Of a stretch of 57,192 bases of DNA, positions 1 to 8,268 are shown in pieces. A model generated the notes under the pieces. It was given only the letters and a program-made list of their open reading frames with translations. It was not told the DNA's origin and ran no database searches. The stretch is taken from NCBI GenBank assembly GCA_021199475.1, contig JAJQHZ010000019.1, forward strand, positions 8,358 through 65,549. The letters run 5' to 3'. The first letter of the stretch is position 1. Each line of letters begins with the position of its first letter. This DNA comes from Lachnospiraceae bacterium (GTDB lineage Bacteria > Bacillota > Clostridia > Lachnospirales > Lachnospiraceae). The translations under genes were made by a program, and so were the position numbers.

Positions 1-607
1 CGGCCTCTTCCGGCTCATCCTTCGCCGCGGCACCATTTTCCGTCTCCGGCGAATCCTCTGCCGCTTCGGCTTCCTTTGCCGTCTCCGGCGAATCCTCTGC
101 TGCTTCGGCTTCCTCCGCTGTCTCAGATAAATCTTCTGCTGTCTCGCCTTCCTCTGCATCGGCTTCCCCGCCGATCTCCGGTTCCTCAGACGCTGCATCA
201 TCCGCCTGTGCATTATCCTCGATCACCGACTCCTCTTCCATCTCAATCCGGTATTCCTCCGGCATCTTACAGCCGCAGTTCGAGCAAAAGCGCTCCATCA
301 CGCTGACTTCCATCTTGCAATTCGGACAGAGTGTTACACCCTTCGCCGCGCGGATCAGCCCCTGCAGCTCCTCGATCATTCCAAACGCCTGATCCAGCGA
401 ATGAAAATCCGACTCAAATCCTTCCAGAGGCTCCTCCTTGTAGCGGTCGTAGAGCTTCTTCCCCATCTCCGTGTACATTTCGCGAATCTTTTTCTTCTCC
501 GCGCTGATCTGCGAATTAAGGCCTCTGACCTCATTCATTTTCTGCACTTCTGCCATTGTCTCTTTGCTTATCTTTTTTACCCTTGCTGTTATATCATCAA
601 AAGTCAT
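1..607 (-). CDS. Coiled-coil zinc-ribbon protein, 3' end outside window
   Basis: The reading frame starts at an ATG at 607 preceded by GGAGG and runs off the left edge, so about 202 codons of the N-terminus are visible. Residues about 1-75 are charged and helical (coiled-coil-like). Two CxxC pairs (CPNC and CSNC, about residues 84-106) form a probable zinc ribbon. An acidic Glu/Ala-rich tail follows, built partly from a 13-residue repeat. Small bacterial zinc-ribbon proteins of this type are common in Lachnospiraceae and have no firm function. The tail is encoded by a 39-bp direct repeat near positions 40-120, so its length may vary between strains. The gene is clear; its role is unknown. Confidence 0.75.
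   Translation of the reverse strand, partial: MTFDDITARVKKISKETMAEVQKMNEVRGLNSQISAEKKKIREMYTEMGKKLYDRYKEEPLEGFESDFHSLDQAFGMIEELQGLIRAAKGVTLCPNCKMEVSVMERFCSNCGCKMPEEYRIEMEEESVIEDNAQADDAASEEPEIGGEADAEEGETAEDLSETAEEAEAAEDSPETAKEAEAAEDSPETENGAAAKDEPEEA
40..120. repeat. 39-bp in-frame tandem repeat in acidic tail
   Basis: A unit beginning CCGTCTCCGGCGAATCC recurs with a 39-bp period at about 40 and 79, with few mismatches and a third, more diverged stretch after it. It encodes an Ala/Glu/Asp/Ser-rich 13-residue repeat on the minus strand. Confidence 0.7.
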
Positions 608-869
608 CTCGGATTCCTCCAATCTCAAGCTCCATCGCCACCGCAGAAAACACTTACGTGCAGTTCCGGTACTCTCTGCAATGGCTCATGATATTTTTAC
701 GATAATCATCAAAATAACACCCATAAAGGATTGATTCATTTATAATCGCTATCTTAAATTAATCTATAAGAAATGTCAACCGCCAAACCGGAAACGTCCT
801 GCACCGGTCAGAAGCATGCGCCGCCAGGCAAACAATCAAATAGGAGGCGGCCTGCTGACTCCTACTCGT

Positions 870-922
870 CACGTGGGCCGGGTGCGGCTTTAGCCGCAAA
901 ACACCTTGCCTGCCCTGCACAC
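870..922 (-). repeat. Dispersed hairpin repeat, copy 1
   Basis: Read on the minus strand this carries the core GTTTTGCGGCTAAAGCCGC, a hairpin with an AA loop, flanked by G/C-rich arms. The same core is found near 46730 and, diverged, near 28290. It lies just downstream of the hairpin at 929-966. A second small hairpin (AGGAG/CTCCT, about 841-867) follows it, as a different stem follows the copy at 46713. The rest of the 608-1114 gap holds 14-bp TGATAAAAGAGT repeats at about 1003-1045 and no convincing gene. Confidence 0.7.
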
Positions 923-928
923 AACCAG

Positions 929-966
929 AAACGGGCTGCCATATTTCAACAATGACAGCCCGTTTT
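929..966 (-). terminator. Probable terminator after LTA-synthase-like gene
   Basis: AAACGGGCTG and CAGCCCGTTT pair across a 17-nt loop to give a perfect 10-bp stem, 150 bp downstream of the gene on the minus strand. The trailing T-run is short, so termination strength is uncertain. Confidence 0.55.
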
Positions 967-1114
967 GTCAACTATGTAATCCGCATATTTATTTTTATCA
1001 ACACTCTTTTATCAGTACTCTTTTATCAGCATTTTTATAACATTTATGTCAGCATTCCTCCTGCGGTGTGGTACATCCCTGCTGTATCACATGTGCATCG
1101 CCTCACCACAGTTT

Positions 1115-2125
1115 TCACTCCTCGCCCGCTAAAATTGCCTGAATTGTTTCCTCGGAATACCCTTCCGGCTCAGCCATGCCCGTATCAAGAGCGCTTGATG
1201 TAAAGCTGTAGACAAACCCATAATCCTTGTAGCCCTGCGCCAGATTCGAAAAATATTCCGCCAGGACATTGCTGCTTTTCGCGGCATCCGTCACCCCCGG
1301 AAGGATAAAAGCAATTACCACGAGTGCAAAAAACGCGCCGGTAAAGCGATGCGTCTTCCCCACGAATTTCGGCCCTTTCAGACACAGCCCCAGGAGCATC
1401 AGGCACAGGAGCACAACAATCACAATCGCAATGACCGCCTGCCAGTCCGTAAAATAGTTGCTCTTCATCGTGAGCAGGTCTCCGACCATACTCAGATCCG
1501 TCCAGCCAAACGGCGATACCCGGTTTGCAAGAATAATACCGTTGACCACCCCCAGGAACAGCCAGAACACGCTGATAAATGCACGAGCCGCCGCGCGCCG
1601 TTTTACTATGTACACGAGCATCAAAGTCGCCCATACGATAAACGCGTTATACAAAAAGACCAGGTTACGGTCAATGACGAACGCGCAGGCCTCCACAAAG
1701 GAATGCCTCGATACCCACTCGATCACAAAACAGATGGCGCAGGACAGCAATGCGTGAAACAAAAGGGAATATCGATTCAAAAAAGCAATGGTTTCATCAT
1801 GTTTCGGATTGTTTCTCCATTTTAAGAGAATCTGGCTTCTCTTCTCTTTTCTTCTTTCCATTCCCGCCTGGCATCTCGCCCGAAGGCCCGCTTTCATTCC
1901 TGTTTCTGAAGCGGCCATCATTTCTGTTCTCATTTCTGTCCTCATTCCTGTGCCTGCTTCTGTTTTTGCTTCTGCTTCTGTTTTTGCTTCTGCTTCTGTT
2001 TTTGCTTCTGCTTCCTTTTTTGCTTCTGTCTTTCTGGTTGACCCGGGTTTCTCCGCCGCTTTTATTCCCGGTCGCATCTCTGATCCCGACTCCGGCCGCA
2101 CCCTGTCACTCCTTCGTCCGAACAT
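1115..2125 (-). CDS. LTA-synthase-like membrane domain without sulfatase domain
   Basis: The 336-residue product opens with about 100 hydrophilic residues dominated by Glu-Ala-Lys-Thr repeats. Five hydrophobic segments follow (about residues 118-290), including the stretch FGWTDLSMVGDLL that resembles the membrane domain of clostridial lipoteichoic-acid synthase family proteins. In that family an extracellular sulfatase-type domain of about 300 residues follows; here a TGA stop comes shortly after the last membrane segment. The 150 bp beyond the stop shows no sulfatase sequence and leads into a hairpin. The start ATG has GGAGGGG upstream. It is either a truncated, inactive relic or a free-standing membrane domain. 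The family call is good; enzyme activity is not expected. Confidence 0.75.
   Translation of the reverse strand: MFGRRSDRVRPESGSEMRPGIKAAEKPGSTRKTEAKKEAEAKTEAEAKTEAEAKTEAGTGMRTEMRTEMMAASETGMKAGLRARCQAGMERRKEKRSQILLKWRNNPKHDETIAFLNRYSLLFHALLSCAICFVIEWVSRHSFVEACAFVIDRNLVFLYNAFIVWATLMLVYIVKRRAAARAFISVFWLFLGVVNGIILANRVSPFGWTDLSMVGDLLTMKSNYFTDWQAVIAIVIVVLLCLMLLGLCLKGPKFVGKTHRFTGAFFALVVIAFILPGVTDAAKSSNVLAEYFSNLAQGYKDYGFVYSFTSSALDTGMAEPEGYSEETIQAILAGEE
1953..2031. repeat. 18-bp minisatellite
   Basis: The unit TTTTTGCTTCTGCTTCTG is repeated head to tail about four times with few changes, encoding (Thr-Glu-Ala-Glu-Ala-Lys)n in the N-terminus of the LTA-synthase-like protein. Its near identity suggests recent slippage. 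Confidence 0.85.
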
Positions 2126-2443
2126 CTTAACCCCTCCTCTGAAGTTCCTCTGCAGTATTACAATTGCCTTCTGTCAGTGCATCACACTTCTGATCTTTCT
2201 GATCTGCATCGTGTCTCATTATATTCCATACATCCATACAGCATTCACTAAGCAGTTTCCGCTGCAATCATCCCGCACATTGTTATATATTTTATTCCGA
2301 TATATAGAATAAAATGCGTTTTTCTTCTAAAAATTTTTTTAATAAATTCTAAATTTTTAGTGTCCATAATCTTAGCAAAGAAAGCAGCTTTTTTCCATAT
2401 TTAATATGATGATTTTTTTGTCTGTTTTTCAAAATAATTGTGC
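2126..2443. other. AT-rich intergenic region
   Basis: This gap upstream of the leftward LTA-synthase-like gene is strongly AT-rich from about 2280 to 2440 and presumably contains its promoter, but no clear -35/-10 pair could be chosen. No gene or repeat was recognised. Confidence 0.4.
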
Positions 2444-2509
2444 AAAAAATCTCCCGTTTGCCCTCGCGCTCCATTTTACACGCGAAAAAGAAACAAAACA
2501 GGAGATTTT
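2444..2509 (-). terminator. Terminator of nagA
   Basis: On the minus strand an AAAATCTCC-type arm pairs with GGAGATTTT across a loop that contains a smaller CGCG stem, and the structure ends in a run of T. It begins about 35 bp downstream of the nagA stop. Confidence 0.75.
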
Positions 2510-2544
2510 GTAAAAGATTTTCAAAATTATTTCACGCCAGTTCC

Positions 2545-3795
2545 TTAGTACAGTAAGACTCCCTTATGTATCATATGGCAGATATCCAGATTCTCATTCA
2601 CAATAAGAATATTTGCGTAGCAGCCCGGCCGAAGACTGCCGTAAAGCCGGTCGACTCCAATACATCTGGCTGGATTCACAGCGGCCGCGCGGACCGCGCT
2701 CCCAAGCGGAATCCCCATCGAGCGCACGGCGGTGCGCAGACAGTCCATCAGGTTGGTCGCGCTGCCCGCGATGGTGTCCGGATCCTGCGTCAGCACCGCG
2801 CGGTTTCCCGTAACCGTCACATCCTGACCGCCGAGTGTATACTGCCCGTCCGGCAGGCCGGTCGCCATCATGCTGTCACTGATCAGAATGACACGGTCGT
2901 CTCCAAACAATTGAAACGTCAAACGCACCACCGCAGGATGGATATGAATCCCATCCGCAATCAACTCCACCTCCGCGCCTGCCTCCCACGCGGCCACGAT
3001 CGGTCCGGGCATCCGGTGTGAAATCCCCGGCATCGCGTTGTACAGATGCGTCATATGAGACGCACCCTCCGCAAATGCCTGTTTCGCGGTCTCATAGTCT
3101 GTGCAGGTATGCGCCAGTGACAATACCACCTGACCTCTGAGTTTCCGGATGCACTCCATCGCCCCGGGCTCCTCCGGCGCCAGATCGCAGAGCCGGAACA
3201 GACCGCCCGCTTCCTTTTGCAGACGCAGAAACATCTCCGCGTCCGGCCGGTGAATATAAGCCTCGTTCTGTGCTCCTTTTTTCTTCCGGCTGATGAATGG
3301 ACCTTCCATATTAATGCCGACCAGATCCGCCGCTGGACAGCGCCGGGCGTCCAATGGATATTCGCTCTGCACCGACCGGAACGAAGCAGATACGTTTTGT
3401 GCCGACTGAAGGGAAGTAGAACACGCTTCTGCTGCACACGCGCGATTCTTATAAGCGGCGGCTGCCCGCGCGATCTGCGTCAGCGTTTCCTCCCCGTACG
3501 TCATTGTCGCAGGGCAGATGGCGCCGATCCCCTCCCGCAGCTCATATGCGGCGATTTTTTCAATCGCTTCTTCCGTCCCATCGCAAAAATCGACCCCGTC
3601 GCACCCATGAAAATGAATATCGACAAGCATGGGGATTGCCTTCAGGCCGGAGAAATCCAATGAAGGTTCATCGGAAATATCGCGGCCCTGTTCCTTATAG
3701 TCCGCTTCCTCCACAATTCGATTCCCAAGAACGCAAATATCTTTCCTTACAAATGATCCATCTTCCTCAAATACTTCCGCGTTTTTAATAATCAT
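2545..3795 (-). CDS. nagA: N-acetylglucosamine-6-phosphate deacetylase
   Basis: This 416-residue amidohydrolase matches NagA, which removes acetate from GlcNAc-6-phosphate in amino-sugar catabolism and wall recycling. Visible motifs are the H61-F-H63 metal pair, GINMEGPFIS with metal ligand E164, H229 (SLAHT), H250 (HMTHLYNAMPG) and D308 (ISDSMMATG), a full catalytic set. Residues about 119-155 form a Ser/Gln/Cys-rich stretch just before the GINMEGP strand that is longer than usual for the family. The start at 3795 has AGAAAGGA upstream. No nagB or PTS gene is adjacent. A terminator follows, so it appears to be a single-gene unit. Confidence 0.95.
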   Translation of the reverse strand: MIIKNAEVFEEDGSFVRKDICVLGNRIVEEADYKEQGRDISDEPSLDFSGLKAIPMLVDIHFHGCDGVDFCDGTEEAIEKIAAYELREGIGAICPATMTYGEETLTQIARAAAAYKNRACAAEACSTSLQSAQNVSASFRSVQSEYPLDARRCPAADLVGINMEGPFISRKKKGAQNEAYIHRPDAEMFLRLQKEAGGLFRLCDLAPEEPGAMECIRKLRGQVVLSLAHTCTDYETAKQAFAEGASHMTHLYNAMPGISHRMPGPIVAAWEAGAEVELIADGIHIHPAVVRLTFQLFGDDRVILISDSMMATGLPDGQYTLGGQDVTVTGNRAVLTQDPDTIAGSATNLMDCLRTAVRSMGIPLGSAVRAAAVNPARCIGVDRLYGSLRPGCYANILIVNENLDICHMIHKGVLLY

Positions 3796-3928
3796 ATCCT
3801 GATCCTTTCTCTGTCTTTCCCCGGCTTTCTCATATTTTCTCTTACTTATTCTGTATTCCTGCGACAGCAGCCTCTATGGCCGAAGGTTTCCTTCGCATTT
3901 GATGTTTCCATTCTGGCATATTATCGTC

Positions 3929-3973
3929 AAAAAAGCAATTTATATTCCAAATTCGGAACATAAATTGCTTTAT
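3929..3973 (-). terminator. Terminator of subtilase gene
   Basis: AAGCAATTTAT pairs with ATAAATTGCTT across a loop of about 15 nt, and on the minus strand the stem is followed by six T. It lies 44 bp beyond the subtilase stop. Confidence 0.85.
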
Positions 3974-4016
3974 GTTCGTTTCCATTCCGAAGGCAAACCG
4001 CCGGAAAGCTTCCCAT

Positions 4017-5999
4017 CTACACCGGCAGGCTGTCCCGCACGCACAGCGCCCCATACCCGACCTGGTTGTTCGGCCACTGCGTGAAGCCGGGCAGCTGCCG
4101 GGCGCCGCGGCGCAGATACGCCCGCACTTTTTCGCCGTACAGATACGGGTCATTTCCGCGGACAATGCCCCACTCCATCAAAAGCGCCGCGGCTCCGGTC
4201 ACGAAAGGCGCGGCGAAGGAGGTGCCGGAGACGCTGACATAGCCGCCGCCCGCTGCCGTGGTCATGATGTCTACGCCCGGGGCGGCCAGATCCGGGCGGT
4301 TTTGCCAGCCATCCTCCGAATCCGGCCAGCCGCGCCCGGAAAAGGACGCGTAGGAATCGAGCCGGGCATCGTACGCGCCGACCGCGATCACGCCCGAAGC
4401 AGTGGATGGGATGGTCATCGTCGTATCGGGGGTTGCGCCAAGAAAACGGGTGCCGTTATTGCGGACACGCGCATCCGGCATCCAGATGGAGTATTCGCCC
4501 GAGATGACGCGGCGCGGGGTCAGCTCGATCCGCCAGATGCCGCTGTCGATATAGTCCGCCTCCGGAATGAAATCGATATAGATTTCCTGCTGTACCTGAT
4601 AGGGGGATGGCTCGCCGTAATAGATCAGCAGCGTCGTCGTCCCGAGACGGTAACGCGCGGTGCCAAGCTCCCCGCCGAACGGACCCGCCCGGCGGCCGTT
4701 TGGGTGTACAATCGCAATCTCAAACTCATCCGCGTAGTTCTTCCATATCTGCAAATTCATCGTCGTCTCAAAATCGTTGATGAGGAATTCGTTTTCCGCA
4801 GGATTATCTGTACCTCGACTGATGCTTTTGGAAATAACTTCTCCAAAGTTCACCGCACTTTCACCAGATGTTTTCGATGCAAAATCTGTTACACTATCAT
4901 TGTCGGCTTCTCCTCCAGAACCGGATACACGGTTACTGGCTGTTTCCGCTCCTATGCCAGGTATGTCAGCATCGGCAAATTTTGTTGTATCTTCAACCTT
5001 TTCATATGATTCCGTCGTAAGTTTCCCGGAGACATGCCCTCCGGAGTTTCCCTCATTGCCGGTACCGGCCACGATCACATTCTGTCCCCGCTGCGATAGC
5101 ATATCAATATACGTCTCCAGAAGAGAGGTCCCCCGGTGTGAGCCGTACACATTGCCGAAGCTCAGGTTGATGGCCACCGGCTGCGCAAATGCTTCCGCTT
5201 TTCGCACAACATATTCCAGCGCCTCCATCAGCTCCGTCGTGCTCGGAAACCCATCCGGCCGCGGGGTGCCAAGCTTCACCACCAGAATATCACTCTTTGG
5301 CGCGACGCCCCGGTAAGGATTGCCGGAGGAGCGCCCGTTGCCCGCCGCGATGCCGAGCACCTCTGTGCCATGCCCGCTCAGGTCCTGCTCCGGCACGAGG
5401 GCAATCCCCGCCTCGCGTGACCCCGCCGCAAGCGCTGCGTTGATCTCCGCCTGCGTATACTCCACGCCGCGCGCAAAACCAGTCGGCCTGTGTCCGAGAT
5501 GTCCTGCGCCCTCCAATACCGCACTCTGGTCCCACATCGCCCGGATGCGCGTCGTCCCGTCCTCTCTGCGAAAATCCGGATGGAAATAATCCACTCCCGA
5601 GTCAATCACCGCCACGAGTCCGCCCTCTCCGTACAATTCGAGCGGCGCAGCCTGCACCGCATAGAGGCAGGACGCTGACCGCCCGATGGACACACTAAAA
5701 TAGAGGCGTTTGGGCTTTTCCACAAATAAAATCTGCGGAAGCGCCGCAAGCGCCTCAATCTGATTTCGTGTACCGGTCAGGATCGCATAGCCGCCGGAAA
5801 GCCACACGCTCTCCATTGCCCCGGGAACCGCAGGAAAGGCCGCCAGCAATTCCTGACGACTGCCGCTGTAGCGCACGATCACCTCCCAGGTTCGCTCCTT
5901 CCGGTTGTACCCGGCATCCAGCTCCTCCGATTTCTCCAATTCCTCATTTGTCGCATCCAGCGCCAGATTCAGCAGGGTATCTATTTTCTGGTCTTCCAC
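4017..5999 (-). CDS. Subtilisin-like serine protease (S8 family, Csp-like)
   Basis: The 660-residue protein has the complete subtilase triad: D133 in AVIDSGVD, H210 in DLSGHGTEV and S593 in SGTSFAAP, with the oxyanion Asn in GTGNEG (N315). The N-terminal 100 residues resemble the prodomain of clostridial germination-type (Csp) and related Lachnospiraceae proteases. There is no signal peptide, so the enzyme may act inside the cell or leave by another route. The start is GTG at 5999 with GGAGTG upstream; a nearby ATG is out of frame. Residues about 326-405, just after the oxyanion hole, form a Ser/Thr/Asp-rich insertion encoded by DNA visibly less GC-rich than its flanks. Its substrate is not evident. 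Confidence 0.9.
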   Translation of the reverse strand: MEDQKIDTLLNLALDATNEELEKSEELDAGYNRKERTWEVIVRYSGSRQELLAAFPAVPGAMESVWLSGGYAILTGTRNQIEALAALPQILFVEKPKRLYFSVSIGRSASCLYAVQAAPLELYGEGGLVAVIDSGVDYFHPDFRREDGTTRIRAMWDQSAVLEGAGHLGHRPTGFARGVEYTQAEINAALAAGSREAGIALVPEQDLSGHGTEVLGIAAGNGRSSGNPYRGVAPKSDILVVKLGTPRPDGFPSTTELMEALEYVVRKAEAFAQPVAINLSFGNVYGSHRGTSLLETYIDMLSQRGQNVIVAGTGNEGNSGGHVSGKLTTESYEKVEDTTKFADADIPGIGAETASNRVSGSGGEADNDSVTDFASKTSGESAVNFGEVISKSISRGTDNPAENEFLINDFETTMNLQIWKNYADEFEIAIVHPNGRRAGPFGGELGTARYRLGTTTLLIYYGEPSPYQVQQEIYIDFIPEADYIDSGIWRIELTPRRVISGEYSIWMPDARVRNNGTRFLGATPDTTMTIPSTASGVIAVGAYDARLDSYASFSGRGWPDSEDGWQNRPDLAAPGVDIMTTAAGGGYVSVSGTSFAAPFVTGAAALLMEWGIVRGNDPYLYGEKVRAYLRRGARQLPGFTQWPNNQVGYGALCVRDSLPV

Positions 6000-6125
6000 A
6001 ACAGCACTCCGCTCATGTCTTTATTTTCTATTTTATGCCACACAGTTCTTCCACAATACGGTCTGCCTGATTTTTGACCAGAATTTCTCATCCTGCATCA
6101 CATCGCCTGATGTCTGCCAAAAGCT

Positions 6126-6167
6126 CTTCGCGGCAGTCTTTCCTCCCTGCACTGCCCGGCCGCGAAG
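6126..6167 (-). terminator. Terminator of AlbA_2-domain gene
   Basis: CTTCGCGGC pairs with GCCGCGAAG (perfect 9 bp) just downstream of the stop at 6180. On the minus strand it is followed by AGCTTTTGG, a short T-run. Confidence 0.6.
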
Positions 6168-6179
6168 TGACCGCTTGTT

Positions 6180-7622
6180 TCAGTTAAGTGTCACCATATC
6201 GGAATTTGTCTTATAATACATCGTCCTTGAGACTTTATTTTTCTCGAGATATTGATTTTTCTCAAGGTTCCCAAGCACCTGTTTCCTCAGATAGGTGGAA
6301 TTACTGATTCCCAGATATTCCGCAATCTCTGAAGCCTTACGTGCCTGATAATAACAGAAAGAAAGCACCTTATCATCATAAACCGTTCCTTGCGGCACAG
6401 GTGCAAATAGAAGTACAGGAATGCTGCCATCCTCCACTCCTTCCAGATAAGTCAGATCAGGCAAAACCAGCGTAAAATGATCCGATGTAGAATAAATATA
6501 CGGGCGATGTGCCTCACCCTTTCCGGTGTATTCTTCAATGATTTTATCAAACCCGGTGCCTGCAGCCTCCATTACATTACAGCTCACCAGCACTGCGGCA
6601 ATCAGTTCATTTCTTCTTTTTGAAATAATTCCAGGCAAATCATACGTTTTCCCTATTTTTTCTCCCCGGTAAAAGCTTCCTGGCGATGATATTTCCAATC
6701 TGTCTTTAAACATATCCACCTGGATCTGCGTCCCATCAAGAAAATAATCCCGGTGCGCCACCGCATTTATCACCCCTTCAAATAAAGCCCTTTGAGGATA
6801 CGCATCAATATTCTCCCTTGTATTCCCCTGTTTTATTATAGAGTGATTCATCCTCTGTGTTACAAATTCCATCATATAATTAATCACCGAAATAATATTT
6901 CCATGAAAACGATTCACCGTTACAATCCGCTCACTTCCCCTGGTAAACCCTGAGAACACGGAGCACTGAACTTCTGTTTTTTTCTCCTGATAGTGGTCCT
7001 CAAACAATACTGCTCCGTTCGCGAGCATTCCCTCTTCGTTATAAAATCCCATGGACTGCAGTGCTTTTTCCGACAGTTCTCTGCCATCATTATGAGAAGC
7101 ATAAAATTCCCGAAGCATTGTGTAATTTGCCGCTTCATATTTTTTATCAGAGAGCAGGACATCATACTGAGTGTTTTTGCTTTTTACACTCATCTCTATA
7201 ATTTCCTCATAAGTCGCGCCATTGGTAAACCCATCCCTTCTCATAAAAATAGAAGGAATGCCCTTATATTTCAAAATAACTGGTTTTATCATGGACTCTG
7301 GAATCTGCACGCGAATAACGAACCGTTCGTTGCTGTTTATCTCGTACCGGATAAACGATAGCTTCATCTGCGGTACCGGCACCAGATGCTCGTTTACCTG
7401 ATTGTTGAAATAATTGCGCTCATTGTCCGCCGACGCGCGGTCAAAACCAATCAATTTATTGGTCTTATCCTCAACACCAATATAAAATTCTCCTCCAGAT
7501 GCATTTGCAAAGCCGGCGATGCTTTTCAGCCAGCCAAGCACGTTTTCTCTGTTTAATTTACCTTTACTCTCAAATTTATCATTTTCCAATTGAATGTCAT
7601 GAACAATTTCTTCCAGATACAT
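6180..7622 (-). CDS. Schlafen AlbA_2-domain ATPase-like transcription regulator
   Basis: The 480-residue protein has an N-terminal AlbA_2 (Schlafen-type) domain with FANASGGEFYIGVED at about 38-52, a GHKL-type region like that of RecG-related regulators (ALFEGVINAVAHRDY, about 279-293), and a C-terminal winged-helix-like segment (ASEIAEYLGIS). This family is usually annotated as putative DNA-binding or helicase-related; few members have known targets. I place the start at 7622, not at the ATG at 7655. The earlier ATG overlaps a perfect TATAAT box, while the ATG at 7622 has GGAGTGG about 4 nt upstream. Seven phased repeats overlap the promoter, so autoregulation is likely. Confidence 0.85.
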   Translation of the reverse strand: MYLEEIVHDIQLENDKFESKGKLNRENVLGWLKSIAGFANASGGEFYIGVEDKTNKLIGFDRASADNERNYFNNQVNEHLVPVPQMKLSFIRYEINSNERFVIRVQIPESMIKPVILKYKGIPSIFMRRDGFTNGATYEEIIEMSVKSKNTQYDVLLSDKKYEAANYTMLREFYASHNDGRELSEKALQSMGFYNEEGMLANGAVLFEDHYQEKKTEVQCSVFSGFTRGSERIVTVNRFHGNIISVINYMMEFVTQRMNHSIIKQGNTRENIDAYPQRALFEGVINAVAHRDYFLDGTQIQVDMFKDRLEISSPGSFYRGEKIGKTYDLPGIISKRRNELIAAVLVSCNVMEAAGTGFDKIIEEYTGKGEAHRPYIYSTSDHFTLVLPDLTYLEGVEDGSIPVLLFAPVPQGTVYDDKVLSFCYYQARKASEIAEYLGISNSTYLRKQVLGNLEKNQYLEKNKVSRTMYYKTNSDMVTLN

Positions 7623-7653
7623 AGAACCACTCCAGATCCTTTTTATTTCTTCC

Positions 7654-7682
7654 ATTATAGTTCATGACCACTTCAATGTCAA
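7654..7682 (-). promoter_or_regulatory. Sigma-A promoter of AlbA_2-domain gene
   Basis: TTGACA (7677-7682) and TATAAT (7654-7659) are both consensus, separated by exactly 17 bp, reading leftward. The predicted transcript starts near 7647, giving a leader of about 25 nt to the ATG at 7622. Confidence 0.9.
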
Positions 7683-7743
7683 CTTCATCACTGTTTCAAT
7701 ATTACTTCAATATCACTTCATTTTCATTTCATTTTACTTCAAT
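7670..7743. repeat. Seven helically phased ACTTCAAT repeats (probable operator)
   Basis: Copies of an 8-mer close to ACTTCAAT begin at 7670, 7682, 7693, 7704, 7715, 7726 (degenerate, ATTTCATT) and 7736. Spacing is 12, 11, 11, 11, 11 and 10 bp, about one helical turn. The first copy overlaps the -35 box of the AlbA_2-domain gene, so a protein filament or oligomer on one DNA face is expected. Confidence 0.85.
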
Positions 7744-7835
7744 TCCACTGTCCTCATCCAAAGCCATATAGAGGTAATAGTAAGTGCTGCCGTTCTCCGT
7801 CACATCCGCTACCTGCCCGCATTTTTCATACACAT
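7729..7835 (-). pseudogene. C-terminal fragment of an unidentified protein
   Basis: A minus-strand frame without a start reads about 34 residues including GSTYYYLYMALDEDSG and ends in TGA inside the phased repeats. The composition looks protein-like, but no RBS or upstream continuation exists because an AraC-type remnant abuts it on the other strand. It is probably a leftover of a gene cut by rearrangement. No family was recognised. Confidence 0.35.
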
Positions 7836-8186
7836 CGTTTCTTTGAACTCACCTATGTCTTCGAAGGACAGTGCACCAATTATCTCGCAGATACCTCCCT
7901 CATCATGCAGACCGGCGACCTCTGCCTGACTGCCCCGGAAGCAAAGCATGCCATCAGTGCAGTCTCTGATGATTGCGTAATCCTCAACCTGCTCGTCCGG
8001 GCCAGTACCTTTGACACGGCTTTTTTCGACCTTCTTTCCGGCGCCGGTGACTCATACAACCAGCGAAAATTCTTCCATCCATATCAGCATCTCCCGGCTG
8101 CCCAGCTTCTAAATATGTCATGTCTTTCAAACGCACATAGTAAACTAAACCTCATGCCACTTGCTCCTCTCGTGATTCCATATTAG
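7833..8186 (+). pseudogene. AraC-family regulator remnant (sensor domain only)
   Basis: The open frame from about 7833 reads like the cupin-type sensor domain of AraC regulators: ELTYVFEGQ, then a GDLCLTAPEAKHAIS segment and NLLVRASTFDTAFF. There is no start codon or RBS at the 5' end, and the frame ends at 8186 with no trace of the two helix-turn-helix motifs that should follow. It is best read as an internal fragment of a decayed regulator. The 8187-8268 stretch beyond it shows nothing recognisable. Confidence 0.6.
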
Positions 8187-8268
8187 AGACAAGTATAGCA
8201 TCAGGTATGCAAATCCGAAATGGTATTTCCTGACATCCCCTTTTGGAAAAAGCAGTCATTTTTGAATT

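Noticed and set aside
1953-2031. CRISPR-like array
   Set aside because: Unit is 18 bp with no unique spacers and lies in a reading frame; no cas genes. The other repeats in the window (27, 36, 39 bp) are likewise contiguous and coding.
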